Source: Rhodanobacter sp. L36 (lineage in GTDB: Bacteria > Pseudomonadota > Gammaproteobacteria > Xanthomonadales > Rhodanobacteraceae). Taken from it: 64,000 bases of DNA. The stretch lies in NCBI RefSeq assembly GCF_009765755.1, contig NZ_LMUV01000002.1:705693-769692 (forward strand), given 5' to 3'. The position numbers and the translations under genes were made by a program. The notes beneath the pieces were generated by a model. The model did not search any database and was not told the DNA's origin. It saw nothing but the letters and a program-made list of their open reading frames with translations. Position 1 is the first letter of the stretch, and each line of letters starts with the position of its first letter. This document shows, one piece after another, positions 38,010-48,990 of the stretch.

Positions 38010-38852
38010 ATGAACCACTCTTCATCCCGTCTGTTGCGACGTGCTGGTGGCGCGATCGCGGCGGTCTCGCTGGCGCTCGCCAGCAGCGCCACGTTTGCAC
38101 AGCAATCGCCTGCGCTGGATCGTGTCAGCGTGTGGCTGGGCGGCTATTACGCCCACACCGATACCAACATCGGCGCGAGCGACAGCACCGGCCAGCTCAA
38201 GGGCAACGTGAACCTCGAGCACGACCTTGGATTTCAGGATCACAAGACGGTGCCGCGCGTGCGCCTGGATTTCCTGGTCGGCGACAGCCAGGGCTTTTCG
38301 TTTGATTACTACAGCGTCAACAAGTCGCGCACGAAGACGCTGTCCGATGCGATCAGCTACGGCGGCAACGACTACAGCGCGTCTGCTTCCGTGCACGGAA
38401 AGCTCGATTTCGATTTCGGCAGCGCGGCGTATCGCTGGTGGTTCGGTCACGAAAACGACGTGTTCGGCGTCGGCCTCGGTGGTGCCTATTACCGCGTGCG
38501 CGCCGGCATCGGCGGAGAAGCCAGCGTCAACGGCGAGTCTATCGGCGAAGCGTCCACCACCAGCAACGAAAGCGCCTGGGCACCCTTGCTGCAGCTCGGC
38601 TGGCGGCATTCGTTCAACGATCAGTGGCGCATGTACTTCGATGCATCGGGCGTCAAGAAAAATGGCGGCCCGCTCAACGGGCACATCTACAACGGCGCAC
38701 TGGGCGTCGAGTATTTCCCCTGGAAAAACCTCGGCCTCGGCGCGGAATACGGCTACACCAAGATTCGCCTCAACCAGCGCCGGACCGATTACAACGCGGA
38801 CCTCGACATGAAACTAACCGGTCCGTCGCTGTTCGTTCGTTTGCGTTTCTGA
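38010..38852 (+). CDS. Outer membrane beta-barrel protein
   Basis: A 280-residue protein. The signal peptide covers about residues 1-30 (IAAVSLALASSATFAQQ). The rest alternates strands of barrel type (FSFDYYSVNKSRTK, AAYRWWFGHENDVFGVGLGG, LGVEYFPWKNLGLGAEYGYT) and ends with PSLFVRLRF, with the terminal F typical of proteins inserted by BAM. Length and strand number fit a barrel of 10-12 strands. I do not recognise the family and cannot say what passes through it. The ATG at 38010 has GGAG ten bases upstream. The gene stands alone on the plus strand. Confidence 0.8.
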   Translation: MNHSSSRLLRRAGGAIAAVSLALASSATFAQQSPALDRVSVWLGGYYAHTDTNIGASDSTGQLKGNVNLEHDLGFQDHKTVPRVRLDFLVGDSQGFSFDYYSVNKSRTKTLSDAISYGGNDYSASASVHGKLDFDFGSAAYRWWFGHENDVFGVGLGGAYYRVRAGIGGEASVNGESIGEASTTSNESAWAPLLQLGWRHSFNDQWRMYFDASGVKKNGGPLNGHIYNGALGVEYFPWKNLGLGAEYGYTKIRLNQRRTDYNADLDMKLTGPSLFVRLRF

Positions 38853-38892
38853 TCAACATTCGATCGGATACTGCGGAAGCCATGCGGCTCGA

Positions 38893-39768
38893 TCAGAGTC
38901 GCTTGGCCATCCAGTCCGCCAGCTGCATGCGTACCTGTCCACGACCGGGTTCCGATTCGTTGAACAGCTCGTGGTACAGCGTCGAGAAGAAGCGCGTGGT
39001 GAGTTGTTCGGTCGACGCGGCCGCGCGAGCGAAGTCGCGACTGCCGCCCGGATCGACCAGATGATCGCTGTCGGCGACCAGCAGCATCGTCGGCACGGCG
39101 AGTCGGTGTGCGTCCGCAATGCACGATGCGCCGGCGCTGAATATGAAGTTGGCCAGCCGCGGCGTAATCATCGCCGTGCGCAGCGGATCATTGCGGTAAC
39201 TCTCGACCAGCGCGGTGTCGTGCGAGAGATATTTGTAAGGCAGGCCGTTGCGCAGCGGCAAACGTGGCGCGACGTGCGCGAGCAGCCACGCCAGCTTGAT
39301 CATGCCGCCGGTTTCCCAGCTGCGCAGCGCCGGCGACGACAGCACCAACCCCCGTGGCGCGATGCGTTCGTCCAGCACGGCGCGCAACGCCACCAACCCA
39401 CCCATGCTGTGACCAAGCAGCAACGGCGGCGTCGATGCGCGACTTTCGCAGTCGCGAAAAACCATCGTGAGATCCGACAACAGATCGTCCGAATGCCGGA
39501 TCGCGCCGCGCTGACCAGGCGATCGACCGTGCCCGCGCTGGTCGTAACTGCGCGCGGAATAACCGCGCTGATTGAACCACTGTGCGACGTCGCGGTAGCG
39601 CGCGCCGTGCTCGCCCAGTCCGTGCACGATCAACACCGATCCGCGCGAATTCTCCACCGGCCAGTCATGCAGGAACAGGCGCTGGCCATCGGGCATGCTC
39701 AGCCATGACTCATCCGCTGCACGACCGGCGACGGCTTGCTGCTGTTTCGATTGCGCTCGTTCCTGCAC
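38893..39768 (-). CDS. Alpha/beta hydrolase, monoacylglycerol lipase-like
   Basis: A 291-residue hydrolase. VLIVHGLGEHGARYRDVAQW gives the oxyanion region, YDQRGHGRSPGQRG is the cap entry typical of lysophospholipase/monoglyceride lipases, nucleophile S121 is in LGHSMGGL, the acid is in VADSDHLVD and the base in YHELFNES. No signal peptide is present, so it should act in the cytoplasm or at the membrane surface. It releases fatty acid from monoacylglycerols or lysolipids; the exact substrate is not visible. Confidence 0.9.
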   Translation of the reverse strand: MQERAQSKQQQAVAGRAADESWLSMPDGQRLFLHDWPVENSRGSVLIVHGLGEHGARYRDVAQWFNQRGYSARSYDQRGHGRSPGQRGAIRHSDDLLSDLTMVFRDCESRASTPPLLLGHSMGGLVALRAVLDERIAPRGLVLSSPALRSWETGGMIKLAWLLAHVAPRLPLRNGLPYKYLSHDTALVESYRNDPLRTAMITPRLANFIFSAGASCIADAHRLAVPTMLLVADSDHLVDPGGSRDFARAAASTEQLTTRFFSTLYHELFNESEPGRGQVRMQLADWMAKRL

Positions 39769-39797
39769 GCCTGCGTCTGCCCTCGTGATGTGTGCCG

Positions 39798-39821
39798 CGT
39801 CCCGCGAATGTTCGCGGGACG
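39798..39821. repeat. Short perfect hairpin between two minus-strand genes
   Basis: CGTCCCGCGAA (39798-39808) pairs with TTCGCGGGACG (39811-39821) around a two-base loop. It lies just after the stop of the protease gene on the minus strand. It has no T-run, so it may protect the RNA end or act as a weak terminator. Confidence 0.5.
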
Positions 39822-39829
39822 ATGTTCGC

Positions 39830-41872
39830 TCAGTGTTCCCTGATCTGCATGTCTTTCGTCAACAGGTCGAGCTTGCGCTTCATGTCGGCCTGCGGCTGCG
39901 TGCCGGCGACACCGTAGAACGCGGTGTACAGCACCGCCGGCGGCTGGCTGGCCGCGTTGGCCGGTGCGATCACGGCGTCGATCTTCATCAGGTCGTTCTC
40001 GTAACGAGCGACCGCGTTATAGGGATATGCGCGTGCCGACAATTTCTGCCAGTGGCTGCTGATGTCGTTGTCCAGTCCTTGCGGCGGCACGGCGAAACGC
40101 TGGATGTTGACGTTGTCGTGATCGTCGGAGGCGGTGGTCTTCCAGATGTTCACGTCGCCCACGTCCCAGATCGGCTGGTCGCCGTCCTTGAGGAAACGGA
40201 AACCAAGCCAGAGCAGATTATCCGGCGTGATCGACTGCACGTCGGACGTATAGGAAAAGGCCACCCGCTTCGACGTGTAGCTGAAGCGCTTGCCGATATC
40301 GAAATCGACATGGATGCTCTTGAATGCATCCGGCAGCAGCGTGCGCATCCTGAGGTAATCCTTCCACTGCGCCAGCGTGCCTTCGTACGTGGCGTAGATG
40401 TAGTTGCTGATCTCGTCCATGTCCAGGCGCGTGTCGTATTGCTGGCTTATCGACACCAGCCGCGTGAACGCCACGGTGCCGTCCGGCACCGGCAGCGAAT
40501 ACATCACGATCCAGCCATTCATGTACGGCAGCGGCCATGCGTCGACCTGCCACGGACGCTGCCAGCGATCCGTGTGCACCGATTCGAGTGTCGGCGTGCC
40601 CAGCGAGGTGATCTTGATTTTTTCGCCGGCGACCTCGCGCTGGAACAGTCCGGTCTTGAGCACCAGATCCATGCGCGTGACCGCGTCGCCATAGAATTTC
40701 GCCGCGTCCAGGCTGTCCGGGCGGCGCAGATGCATGAGGCCGTTGCGCGCCACTTCACCGATGTCGATATAGCCGTTGGCGTCGAGCGTGAAATGCTGCG
40801 AGGCGCTGCCGGTGCGTCCCCATTCGCCGTTGCTGCCACGCGCGATGATGGTGGGGAAATTATCGAGGCGTGTCTGCTCGGACAGCAGTCGCGCAGAGCC
40901 CGCGCCATTCGGAAACAGGCTGGAGGGATCTTTCGCCAGCAGCGCTTTCAGCTGCGTATCGCTGAAGCTGTCAAAGCGCTTGTTGTATTCGGCGTAGAAG
41001 GCCGCGAACGTCAGCGGCAACGCAAACTGCGTCTTGAACGTGCCGTTCTCGATCGTGTCGAAAATATCGAGCTGATAAGCGACGCGCGTATCCATCGTCG
41101 CCTGGTGATCCGGCGCATTCAGTACCGCGCTGATCGGCAGCGCGAAGTTGAGATTCTCGTTGGCCGATTTCATCAGCACGATACCGATCAGCTTGCCGTC
41201 CTTGTCCAGCAGCGGGCCGCCGCTGTTGCCGGGCGAAGCGGCCGCCGAAAAGCGCATCCATTTCCAGCGGCCGTCCTGGTCTTCGGGCGTGTCGGAAGTG
41301 TAGAGCCCGTCGCGAATCACCACGCCGGTGCCGAGCGCGTTGCCGACGGCGAAAACGACTTCGTTCAACGCCGGCTTGAGGTTCACTTCCAGCGCGGTCG
41401 CCGTTGCCGGTTGCTCGGCCAGCGAGAACACCACGAAATCCTGCTGCAGCGAAAATTTCTCGATCTTGCCGATCGCGTACACATGGCCGCTGGCATCGCG
41501 CAACGCGGGCTCGCCCCACAGGCTCTTGCTCCCGATCTGCAGCACGTGCGCCGCTGTGACGAAGCGGTTGTTGCCGATCGCGAATGCGGTGCCGATCGAG
41601 TAGTACTTGTCGGTGCGTTCCTGGAACGGCAGCAGTTCCAGCGGCAATGGTTTTTCGTAGGTAAGCGGATCGTTGACCGGCTTGGCCGCCACCACTTCGA
41701 ACGTGGCGGACTGGATTTTCGGCAGCACACTCGCATCGAGGCTGGCGGCGTGAACAGTCGCGCTGCTGCACAGGGCGACGCCTGCGACCCATGCCAACCG
41801 ATGGAACATCCTGCGCGTGGAGCGGACGTGTCGCGACATCACTTGCAGAGCGTGCATGGGCATCCTTCGCAT
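39830..41872 (-). CDS. Exported trypsin-fold serine protease with long unknown C-terminal half
   Basis: A 680-residue periplasmic protein. The signal peptide ends near residue 43 (WVAGVALCSSATVHAA). Residues about 50-260 form a DegP-like trypsin domain with catalytic H109 (FVTAAHVL), D145 (QQDFVVF) and S217 (SPGNSGGPLLDKDG). The remaining 420 residues show mixed strands and tryptophans (LAQWKDYLRMRTLL, DNLLWLGFRFLKDGDQPIWD) with no PDZ domain that I can see. I chose the ATG at 41872, which has GAGG five bases upstream; ATGs at 41863, 41857 and 41809 are possible. Its role may be in envelope quality control, but the C-terminal half is unassigned. Confidence 0.82.
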   Translation of the reverse strand: MRRMPMHALQVMSRHVRSTRRMFHRLAWVAGVALCSSATVHAASLDASVLPKIQSATFEVVAAKPVNDPLTYEKPLPLELLPFQERTDKYYSIGTAFAIGNNRFVTAAHVLQIGSKSLWGEPALRDASGHVYAIGKIEKFSLQQDFVVFSLAEQPATATALEVNLKPALNEVVFAVGNALGTGVVIRDGLYTSDTPEDQDGRWKWMRFSAAASPGNSGGPLLDKDGKLIGIVLMKSANENLNFALPISAVLNAPDHQATMDTRVAYQLDIFDTIENGTFKTQFALPLTFAAFYAEYNKRFDSFSDTQLKALLAKDPSSLFPNGAGSARLLSEQTRLDNFPTIIARGSNGEWGRTGSASQHFTLDANGYIDIGEVARNGLMHLRRPDSLDAAKFYGDAVTRMDLVLKTGLFQREVAGEKIKITSLGTPTLESVHTDRWQRPWQVDAWPLPYMNGWIVMYSLPVPDGTVAFTRLVSISQQYDTRLDMDEISNYIYATYEGTLAQWKDYLRMRTLLPDAFKSIHVDFDIGKRFSYTSKRVAFSYTSDVQSITPDNLLWLGFRFLKDGDQPIWDVGDVNIWKTTASDDHDNVNIQRFAVPPQGLDNDISSHWQKLSARAYPYNAVARYENDLMKIDAVIAPANAASQPPAVLYTAFYGVAGTQPQADMKRKLDLLTKDMQIREH

Positions 41873-41982
41873 GAAGGCCTCGCCGGATTCCCCAGCGGGG
41901 CCCCTGACCTGCGATGGCCGAGCGCGAATATTGACATGTCGCACCGCCGATTTGCATCGTGCAGGCGCGACGATTCCGTCAC

Positions 41983-44217
41983 TCAGCGCGGTGCGGCACA
42001 GCCGCTGTCCGGGCAATTTCTTGCGGCTAGTTCGACCGTCGTGTCGCCCTCGAACGACGAAGCCGAATGGCCGAGTTGCAGTCGGTAGTTTCCGGCCGGC
42101 TGCTGCCACTGCCGCTTCGCCTCGTCGTAGTCGGACAGCAGGCGCCAATCGGCCGTGATCTCGACGTGGCGCGTTTCACCGGCTTTCAACGCGACATGGC
42201 TCCAGCCAGCCAGCCGGCGTGTATGCCTGCCGCCGGGTAGCGTCACGTAAAGTTGCGGCACGTCGACGCCCGCGCGCTTGCCGCGATTGACCACATCGAA
42301 AGTCACCGTGAGCCGGTCGTGTGCGACATGCGATTGCAGATGCGCATAAGCGAATTGCGTGTAGGTCAGCCCATGGCCGAACGGGAACAACGGCTGGAAA
42401 CCGCGACGCTGAAACCAGCGATAGCCGACGTCCGCGCCTTCGATGCGATAGTCCACCGTGTCCGCCGGCTGGCCCTGCGGGTGCAAGCCGATGGCATCGA
42501 GTCCGGCACCGGGAATCACCGGCCGCGGCAATTGTGATTCATCACGCGGCCACGTCACCGGCAGACGACCCGATGGCGCGACCTCGCCGAACAGCAATCG
42601 CGCGATCGCTTCGCCGCCGGCCGCGCCGGGATACCACGCCTCGAGCACCGCCGCGCTGTGATCCAGCCACGGCATTTTCACCGGGCCATTGGTTTCCAGC
42701 ACGACGATGGTGCGCGGGTTGGCCCTGACCACGGCAGCCACCAGCGCGTCCTGATGATTGGGCAAAGTCATGTCGGGCACGTCCATCGATTCGGCCGTCC
42801 ATTGTTCGACGAACACCACCGCCGCCTCGGACTGCGCGGCGAGTTTCGCCGCCGCCGCGACATCCAGCCCGTCGCTGTATTGCGCCCTGCCATGGACGCG
42901 GCGGTTGAATGCGTCGAGCGGGGACGAACGCTGATAAACCAGCGGTCCCGGCCAGTTATACGGCAGCGACCCGTTCACCGCGCTACCGCCCGGCGGCACC
43001 ACGACGGACGAACCGCCGCCGGTCAGCACGCCCTTGTCCGCGTGGGCGCCGATCACCGCGATCGACTTCAACGCAGGCGACAACGGCAGCAGCGATTGCT
43101 GATTGCGCAGTAGCACCGCGCCCGCTTCCTCGGCGCGCTGCGACACGGCGCGACTGGTTTCGTAGTCGATCGGCGTGACCATGGCGGGATGATCGATCAC
43201 GCCAGCGGCGAACACGCTGCGCAGGATGCGCTGCGCCATGTCGTCAATGCGCGCCTGCGGCACTTCACCGGACGCCACCGCGGCGCGCAGCGGCTTGTCG
43301 AAAAAGACCTGCTTGTCGAACTTGTCACCGGCGGATTCCTGATCCAGCCCGGCCAGCGCTGCCTTGCCCGCGCTATGCACCGCGCCCCAGTCGGACATCA
43401 CGAAACCCGGATACGCCCAATCACGTTTCAGCACCTGGTTGAGCAGCCAGTCGTTCTCGCAGGCATAGACGGTGTTGACGAGGTTGTACGAACACATCAC
43501 CGAGCCGGGATGGCCGGTCTCGATGGCGATCTCGAAGGCGAGCAGATCCGATTCGCGCGCGGCGGTGGGGTCGATTTGCGAACTGACCGTCGTGCGCGCG
43601 GTTTCCAGATCGTTGATGGCGTAATGCTTGATGGTGGAAAGCACGTGCTGGCTCTGGATGCCGCGGATGGCCTGACCCACCATCGTGCCGGCCAGCAGCG
43701 GATCTTCGCCGGCATATTCGAAATTGCGTCCGGTGCGCGGGTCACGCTGCAGGTCGATGCCGCCGGCCAGCATGATGTTGAAGCCCTTGCGATGCGCCTC
43801 GCTGGCGATCATCGCGGCCCCCGCATAGGCAACTTGCGGATCGAAACTCGCCGCCGTGGCGAGCGCGGACGGCAGCGCGGTGGCGCCAACGCTGCGCGGT
43901 TTCGCCACGCCCAGCCCGGCATCGCTTTCCTGCAAGGCCGGCAGGCCGAGCCGCGAAAAAGCGGGCAGGAAGCCTGCCGAGTGCAACGCGCCGACGGGCA
44001 ACGGCCAGCCGTTTTCGTCGTCGCCGAAATCGACGCGGATCAGGCGGAATTTCTCGTCCTGCGTCATCGCCTTCACCACCAACGCGGCGCGTTGATCGGC
44101 GGACAGCGCAGTGTTCATCCATGGCCGCGAGGGCGCATCGGCTGCTTTCACCGTTACGCACAGCAAGCCGACGCCGAGGGCGACGATCCAGAACATGGGG
44201 CGCAGGTTCACAAGCAT
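41983..44217 (-). CDS. Glycoside hydrolase family 3, beta-glucosidase-like, exported
   Basis: A 744-residue enzyme. The signal peptide covers residues 1-27 (LRPMFWIVALGVGLLCVTVKA). The N-terminal TIM barrel has GRNFEYAGEDPLLAGTMVGQ for substrate binding and nucleophile D276 in GFVMSDWGAVHS. The alpha/beta sandwich (VFVEQWTAESMDVPDMTLP) and the C-terminal fibronectin-III-like domain (VDVPQLYVTLPGG) follow. The start at 44217 is backed by GGAGGAG seven bases upstream. Family members cleave beta-glucosides, xylosides or related bonds in the periplasm; the exact substrate is unknown. Confidence 0.93.
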   Translation of the reverse strand: MLVNLRPMFWIVALGVGLLCVTVKAADAPSRPWMNTALSADQRAALVVKAMTQDEKFRLIRVDFGDDENGWPLPVGALHSAGFLPAFSRLGLPALQESDAGLGVAKPRSVGATALPSALATAASFDPQVAYAGAAMIASEAHRKGFNIMLAGGIDLQRDPRTGRNFEYAGEDPLLAGTMVGQAIRGIQSQHVLSTIKHYAINDLETARTTVSSQIDPTAARESDLLAFEIAIETGHPGSVMCSYNLVNTVYACENDWLLNQVLKRDWAYPGFVMSDWGAVHSAGKAALAGLDQESAGDKFDKQVFFDKPLRAAVASGEVPQARIDDMAQRILRSVFAAGVIDHPAMVTPIDYETSRAVSQRAEEAGAVLLRNQQSLLPLSPALKSIAVIGAHADKGVLTGGGSSVVVPPGGSAVNGSLPYNWPGPLVYQRSSPLDAFNRRVHGRAQYSDGLDVAAAAKLAAQSEAAVVFVEQWTAESMDVPDMTLPNHQDALVAAVVRANPRTIVVLETNGPVKMPWLDHSAAVLEAWYPGAAGGEAIARLLFGEVAPSGRLPVTWPRDESQLPRPVIPGAGLDAIGLHPQGQPADTVDYRIEGADVGYRWFQRRGFQPLFPFGHGLTYTQFAYAHLQSHVAHDRLTVTFDVVNRGKRAGVDVPQLYVTLPGGRHTRRLAGWSHVALKAGETRHVEITADWRLLSDYDEAKRQWQQPAGNYRLQLGHSASSFEGDTTVELAARNCPDSGCAAPR

Positions 44218-44411
44218 CGTTCGACTCCTCCAATGACTGTCGGCCAGCATGTGCAACCAGGCCGGCGAACACAAGCCGTGTCGGCGCTGTCTGTAACCCG
44301 TTCGCCGTTGCGGCGCGTCTCATGTGCTGAGACAACGGCTTGCCACGCTTGCGCATCGACCTTATATCCTTGGGGGTGACTTCCCCACTCGCCCCATGCG
44401 GGAATCCGCCG

Positions 44412-47400
44412 ATGCCGGCCCACGATGTGCTCGCCGATTTCCACCCCGCCGTTGCTGCCTGGTTCCGCGGCAGTTTTGCTGCGCCCACCTCGGCGCAAAT
44501 GCAGGCGTGGCCGTCGATACGCGCCGGCCGGCACACGCTGGTGGCGGCGCCGACTGGTTCGGGCAAGACGCTGACCGCGTTTCTCGCGGCCATCGACGAA
44601 CTGGTGTGCGAGGGCGTGGCGAACGGTGGCGTGCTGCCGAGCACCACTTCGGTGATTTACATCTCGCCGTTGAAGGCGTTGTCGAACGACATCCACATCA
44701 ACCTCGAAGCGCCGCTGGAAGGCATCCGCGCGGAGCTCGAAAAACTCGGCCTGCCCGACGTGGCGATTCGCACCGCCGTGCGCACCGGCGACACGCCGCA
44801 AGCGGAACGCACGCTGCTGCGCAAGCAGCCGCCGCACATCCTGGTGACCACGCCGGAATCGCTGTACGTGCTGCTCAGTTCGGCATCCGGCCGCACGATG
44901 CTTGCCGGTGCACGCTCGGTCATCGTCGACGAAATCCACGCGATCGCCAACAGCAAGCGCGGCTCGCATCTGGCGTTGTCGCTGGAGCGACTGGAGTCGC
45001 TCTGCCGTCGCCGCCTGCTGCGAATCGGCCTTTCCGCCACGCAGAAACCCATCGATGAAGTCGCGCGTTTTCTGGTCGGCGGCCAGTCGGCCTTGCCTGT
45101 TCTTTCCCACGAGGCACAGCTCGCTGCGCGGCATGCTGTCGAACAGTCCGCGCCACGCACGCACGACCTGTTTGCGCGACCGACGATTTGCGCGAAGCCG
45201 GCGGATCACCTGCTCAGCGACGCTGAAAAAGAAGCCTGCACGATCATCGATGTCGGCCACACGCGTTCGCGCGACCTGGCCATCGAAGTGCCGCCGGTGC
45301 CGCTCGAATCGGTGATGTCCAACGATTGCTGGGAGCTCGTCTACAACCGGCTCGCGCAACTGGTGCAGACACACAGCACCACGCTGATCTTCGTCAACAC
45401 GCGGCGCATGGCCGAGCGCGCGGCGCGGCATTTGTCCGAACGGCTCGGCCGCGAAGTGGTCGCCGCGCATCACGGCAGCCTGTCGAAAGAATTGCGGCTG
45501 GACGCCGAACAACGGCTCAAGCGCGGCGAACTGTCGGTGCTGGTCGCTACCGCGTCGCTCGAACTCGGTATCGACATCGGCGATGTCGACCTGGTCTGCC
45601 AACTTGGTTCGCCGCGATCGATCGCCGCGTTCCTGCAGCGCGCGGGACGTTCCGGCCATAGTATCGACGGCACGCCGAAAGCGCGGCTGTTTCCTGCCAC
45701 GCGCGACGATCTCGCCGAATGCACCGCACTGCTCGACTGCGTGCGACGCGGTGAACTGGATGCGTTGATCCTGCCGCCACAACCGCTCGATGTTCTCGCG
45801 CAACAGATCGTCGCGGAAATCTCCTGCCTCGAATGGGACGAGGATGCGTTGTATGCGCTGGTGCGTCGAGCGCATCCGTATCGCAACCTGCAACGCGCGG
45901 AATTCGACGCGGTGGTGCGCATGCTCGCCGAAGGATTCACCACGCGGCAAGGCGCGAAATCCGCCTACATCCATCACGACGCGGTTCATCGCCAGTTGCG
46001 TCCCAAACGCGCCGCGCGGCTCACCGCGTTGATGTCCGGCGGCACCATCCCCGACACCGCCGACTACAAGGTCGTGCTGGAGCCGCAGGCGATTATTGTC
46101 GGCACGGTGAACGAGGATTTTGCGGTCGAGAGCATGGCCGGCGACATCTTCCAGCTCGGCAACACCAGCTATCGCATCCAGCGCGTCGAGCGCGATCGAC
46201 TGCGCGTGGAAGACGCGCACGGCGCGCCGCCGAGCATTCCGTTCTGGCTGGGTGAAGCGCCGGGACGCAGCAAGGAATTGTCATTCGGCGTGTCGCGACT
46301 GCGCGATGACATTTCCGCGCGACTCGACGCCGGTGGCATTCCAGCCGCACAAGCCTGGCTGACCAACGAACTCGGGTTGTGCGAGGCGGCGGCGCAGCAA
46401 CTCGTCGATTACCTCGCACGCGCGAAGGCCGCGCTTGGCGTGTTGCCGACGCAACATACGCTGGTGCTGGAACGCTTCTTCGACGAATCCGGCGGCACCC
46501 AACTGGTGGTGCATACGCCGTGGGGCAGCCGCATCAATCGCGCGTGGGGTCTCGCGCTGCGCAAGCGTTTTTGTCGCCAGTTCAATTTCGAATTGCAGGC
46601 CGCGGCGACGGAAGACGCGATCGTGCTTTCGCTGTCGACCAGCCACAGTTTTCCGCTGATCGAAGTGGCCGGTTATCTGCATTCCAACACCGCCGAACAT
46701 GTACTGATCCAGGCGCTGCTGGATGCGCCGCTGTTTCCCGCGCGCTGGCGCTGGAATGCGGTGACCGCGCTGGCGCTGCCACGTTTCATGGGTGGCAAGA
46801 AAACGCCGCCGCCGCTGCAGCGGATGAAGAGCGAGGATCTGCTCGCCGCGGTGTTCCCCGATCAGGTCGCGTGTCTGGAGAACATCGTCGGCGAACGCGA
46901 GGTGCCCGATCATCCGCTGGTCAACCAGACCATGCACGATTGCCTGCGCGAGGCGATGGACATCGACGGCCTGCTCGACATCCTGCGTGGTCTCGAAAGC
47001 GGCAGCATCGATGTCATAGCGCGCGATCTCACCGCGCCGAGTCCGCTTGCCGCCGAAGTGCTCAACGCCGCGCCGTACGCTTTCCTCGATGACGCGCCGC
47101 TGGAAGAACGCCGCACGCATGCGGTGCAGACACGACGCTGGGGCGATGGCGACAGCGCTGACGACCTCGGCCGGCTGGATCCCGAAGCGATCGCCGCCGT
47201 GCGTGACGAGGCCTGGCCGCAAGTGCGTGATGCCGACGAGATGCACGAAGCGCTGACCGTGCTTGGGTTTGTCACCGCGGGCGAAGTCGAAGCCAACCTC
47301 GGCTGGAACGAACGCCTGCAGACACTGGCGAAGGCCAGTCGCGCCACCTTGCTTGTTGTAGGAGCGCACCCTGTGCGCGAGGGAGTTCCTTGTGTCGTGC

Positions 47401-48971
47401 GCGATCGCCTTCTGCCGGATGACGAAGCGCCGTCGCGCACAGGGTGCGCTCCTACACCCTTCGCGATCTGGACATCTGCCGAGCAATTACCGATATGGCG
47501 CGCGGTGCACGCGAACACCTCCATGCATCCCGCCATCGATGCGCCAACGGCATACGCCAGCCGCAACTGGAGCCGCGAAGACGCCTTGCTCGAACTGGTG
47601 CGTCATCGCTTGTGCGGACTCGGCCCGGTGACGGTTGCCGCACTGACGCGAACGCTGGCCGTCGATCCCGGCGATGTCGAACTCGCCTTGGTCCGGCTGC
47701 AATCCGAAGGCTATGTGATGCAAGGCCGTTTCACCGCGGAGGGCGGCGAAACGGAATGGTGCGAGCGCCATTTGCTGGCGCGCATCCATCGCTACACGAT
47801 CGGCCGTCTGCGTCGCGAAATCGAGCCGGTCAGCCGTCGCCAGCTCATGCGTTTCCTGTTCGACTGGCAGCACGTATCGTCCACGACGAAACTGCAGGGA
47901 CCCGACGCGCTGGCCAACACGCTGGCGCAGCTGGAAGGTTTCGAAGCCGCCGCCGGTGCGTGGGAATCGGAAATCCTGCCGGCCCGCATCACGGATTACT
48001 CCAACAGCTGGCTCGACAGTCTGTGTCGCGCCGGCCGCATCAGCTGGAACCGCCTGCGCGCCGGCGGCGGTGGTGGCGGACCGGTGCGCAGCACGCCGAT
48101 CGTGCTGATGCCGCGTCGTCATCTGGCCATCTGGACGTCCGTTTCCAATAGCGACGACAACCAGCCGCCACTGATTTCATCGCGCGCGCAGATGGTGGCG
48201 GATGCGTTGCGCGAGCAAGGTGCGCTGTTCTTCGACGAGTTGCTGCAGATCACGCATCTGCTGCGCACCGAGCTTGAAGATGCACTCGGCGAACTGGTTG
48301 CCGCCGGCCAGGTGAACGCCGACAGCTTCGCTGGCCTGCGTGCACTGCTGCTGCCGGCTGCCAAGCGTGATGCCAGTCGCCAGCGCCGCCTGCGCAAGCA
48401 CATGCTCAACGGCATCGAGGATGCGGGACGCTGGTCGTTCACGCGTGGTGCGCTGCCATCGACCGAAGCGAAAACATCCGGCGATCCTGACGCGCTGGAA
48501 CACATCGCGCGCAGCTTGCTCCACCGCTACGGCGTAGTGTTCTGGAAATTGCTGGAGCGGGAAGCACCATGGTTGCCTTCGTGGCGCGAGCTGTTGCGCG
48601 TTTACCATCGACTGGAAGCGCGTGGCGAAATCCGCGGCGGACGCTTTGTCGAAGGCCTGGTCGGCGAGCAGTTCGCGCTGCCCGAGGCAATTGGGCCGCT
48701 TCGTGCCGTGCGTCAGCGCGCGGATGACGGCGAGCTGGTGTGCCTGAGCGGCAGCGATCCGCTGAACCTGGTCGGCACCGTGCTGGTTGGCGACAAGGTG
48801 CCGGCGCTGACCAGTTCGCGCGTGCTCTATCGCGATGGTGCACCCATCGCGGCGTTGATCGCGAGCAAGGTTGTGCCGCTGGTCGAGCTATCGACGAGTG
48901 ACACGCAAACGGTGCGGCATGCGTTGCTGCGACATGCCGCACCCCCGGAAGGTTTCCGGGCGGCGAGCTGA
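44412..48971 (+). CDS. lhr: Lhr-type ATP-dependent helicase with an in-frame palindromic insert
   Basis: A 1519-residue superfamily 2 helicase. Motif I is APTGSGKT, motif II DEIH, and motif VI lies in [30 protein letters not shown] marks the second RecA domain. The long C-terminal part with winged helices and an Lhr-like tail gives a length close to that of E. coli Lhr (1538). Lhr enzymes unwind DNA and DNA:RNA hybrids, with a role in repair. Residues about 982-1015 come from a 100-bp palindromic element (47357-47456) that keeps the frame and has no counterpart I know in the family. The ATG at 44412 has GGGAA eight bases upstream. Confidence 0.93.
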   Translation: MPAHDVLADFHPAVAAWFRGSFAAPTSAQMQAWPSIRAGRHTLVAAPTGSGKTLTAFLAAIDELVCEGVANGGVLPSTTSVIYISPLKALSNDIHINLEAPLEGIRAELEKLGLPDVAIRTAVRTGDTPQAERTLLRKQPPHILVTTPESLYVLLSSASGRTMLAGARSVIVDEIHAIANSKRGSHLALSLERLESLCRRRLLRIGLSATQKPIDEVARFLVGGQSALPVLSHEAQLAARHAVEQSAPRTHDLFARPTICAKPADHLLSDAEKEACTIIDVGHTRSRDLAIEVPPVPLESVMSNDCWELVYNRLAQLVQTHSTTLIFVNTRRMAERAARHLSERLGREVVAAHHGSLSKELRLDAEQRLKRGELSVLVATASLELGIDIGDVDLVCQLGSPRSIAAFLQRAGRSGHSIDGTPKARLFPATRDDLAECTALLDCVRRGELDALILPPQPLDVLAQQIVAEISCLEWDEDALYALVRRAHPYRNLQRAEFDAVVRMLAEGFTTRQGAKSAYIHHDAVHRQLRPKRAARLTALMSGGTIPDTADYKVVLEPQAIIVGTVNEDFAVESMAGDIFQLGNTSYRIQRVERDRLRVEDAHGAPPSIPFWLGEAPGRSKELSFGVSRLRDDISARLDAGGIPAAQAWLTNELGLCEAAAQQLVDYLARAKAALGVLPTQHTLVLERFFDESGGTQLVVHTPWGSRINRAWGLALRKRFCRQFNFELQAAATEDAIVLSLSTSHSFPLIEVAGYLHSNTAEHVLIQALLDAPLFPARWRWNAVTALALPRFMGGKKTPPPLQRMKSEDLLAAVFPDQVACLENIVGEREVPDHPLVNQTMHDCLREAMDIDGLLDILRGLESGSIDVIARDLTAPSPLAAEVLNAAPYAFLDDAPLEERRTHAVQTRRWGDGDSADDLGRLDPEAIAAVRDEAWPQVRDADEMHEALTVLGFVTAGEVEANLGWNERLQTLAKASRATLLVVGAHPVREGVPCVVRDRLLPDDEAPSRTGCAPTPFAIWTSAEQLPIWRAVHANTSMHPAIDAPTAYASRNWSREDALLELVRHRLCGLGPVTVAALTRTLAVDPGDVELALVRLQSEGYVMQGRFTAEGGETEWCERHLLARIHRYTIGRLRREIEPVSRRQLMRFLFDWQHVSSTTKLQGPDALANTLAQLEGFEAAAGAWESEILPARITDYSNSWLDSLCRAGRISWNRLRAGGGGGGPVRSTPIVLMPRRHLAIWTSVSNSDDNQPPLISSRAQMVADALREQGALFFDELLQITHLLRTELEDALGELVAAGQVNADSFAGLRALLLPAAKRDASRQRRLRKHMLNGIEDAGRWSFTRGALPSTEAKTSGDPDALEHIARSLLHRYGVVFWKLLEREAPWLPSWRELLRVYHRLEARGEIRGGRFVEGLVGEQFALPEAIGPLRAVRQRADDGELVCLSGSDPLNLVGTVLVGDKVPALTSSRVLYRDGAPIAALIASKVVPLVELSTSDTQTVRHALLRHAAPPEGFRAAS
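47357..47456. repeat. REP-like palindromic element inside the lhr coding sequence
   Basis: Two 24-base arms, 47357-47380 and 47433-47456, are exact inverted copies (starting TGTAGGAGCGCACC) and enclose 52 bases. The arm is of the GTAGGAGCGC type that is scattered between genes in many Xanthomonadales and pseudomonads. I saw no other copy in this window. The element reads through without a stop in the lhr frame. Confidence 0.85.
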
Positions 48972-48990
48972 TCTCACGGAGACGACGACG

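Noticed and set aside
42909-43178. Frames on the plus strand inside the GH3 gene
   Set aside because: These are high-GC shadows of the minus-strand GH3 gene with no domains.
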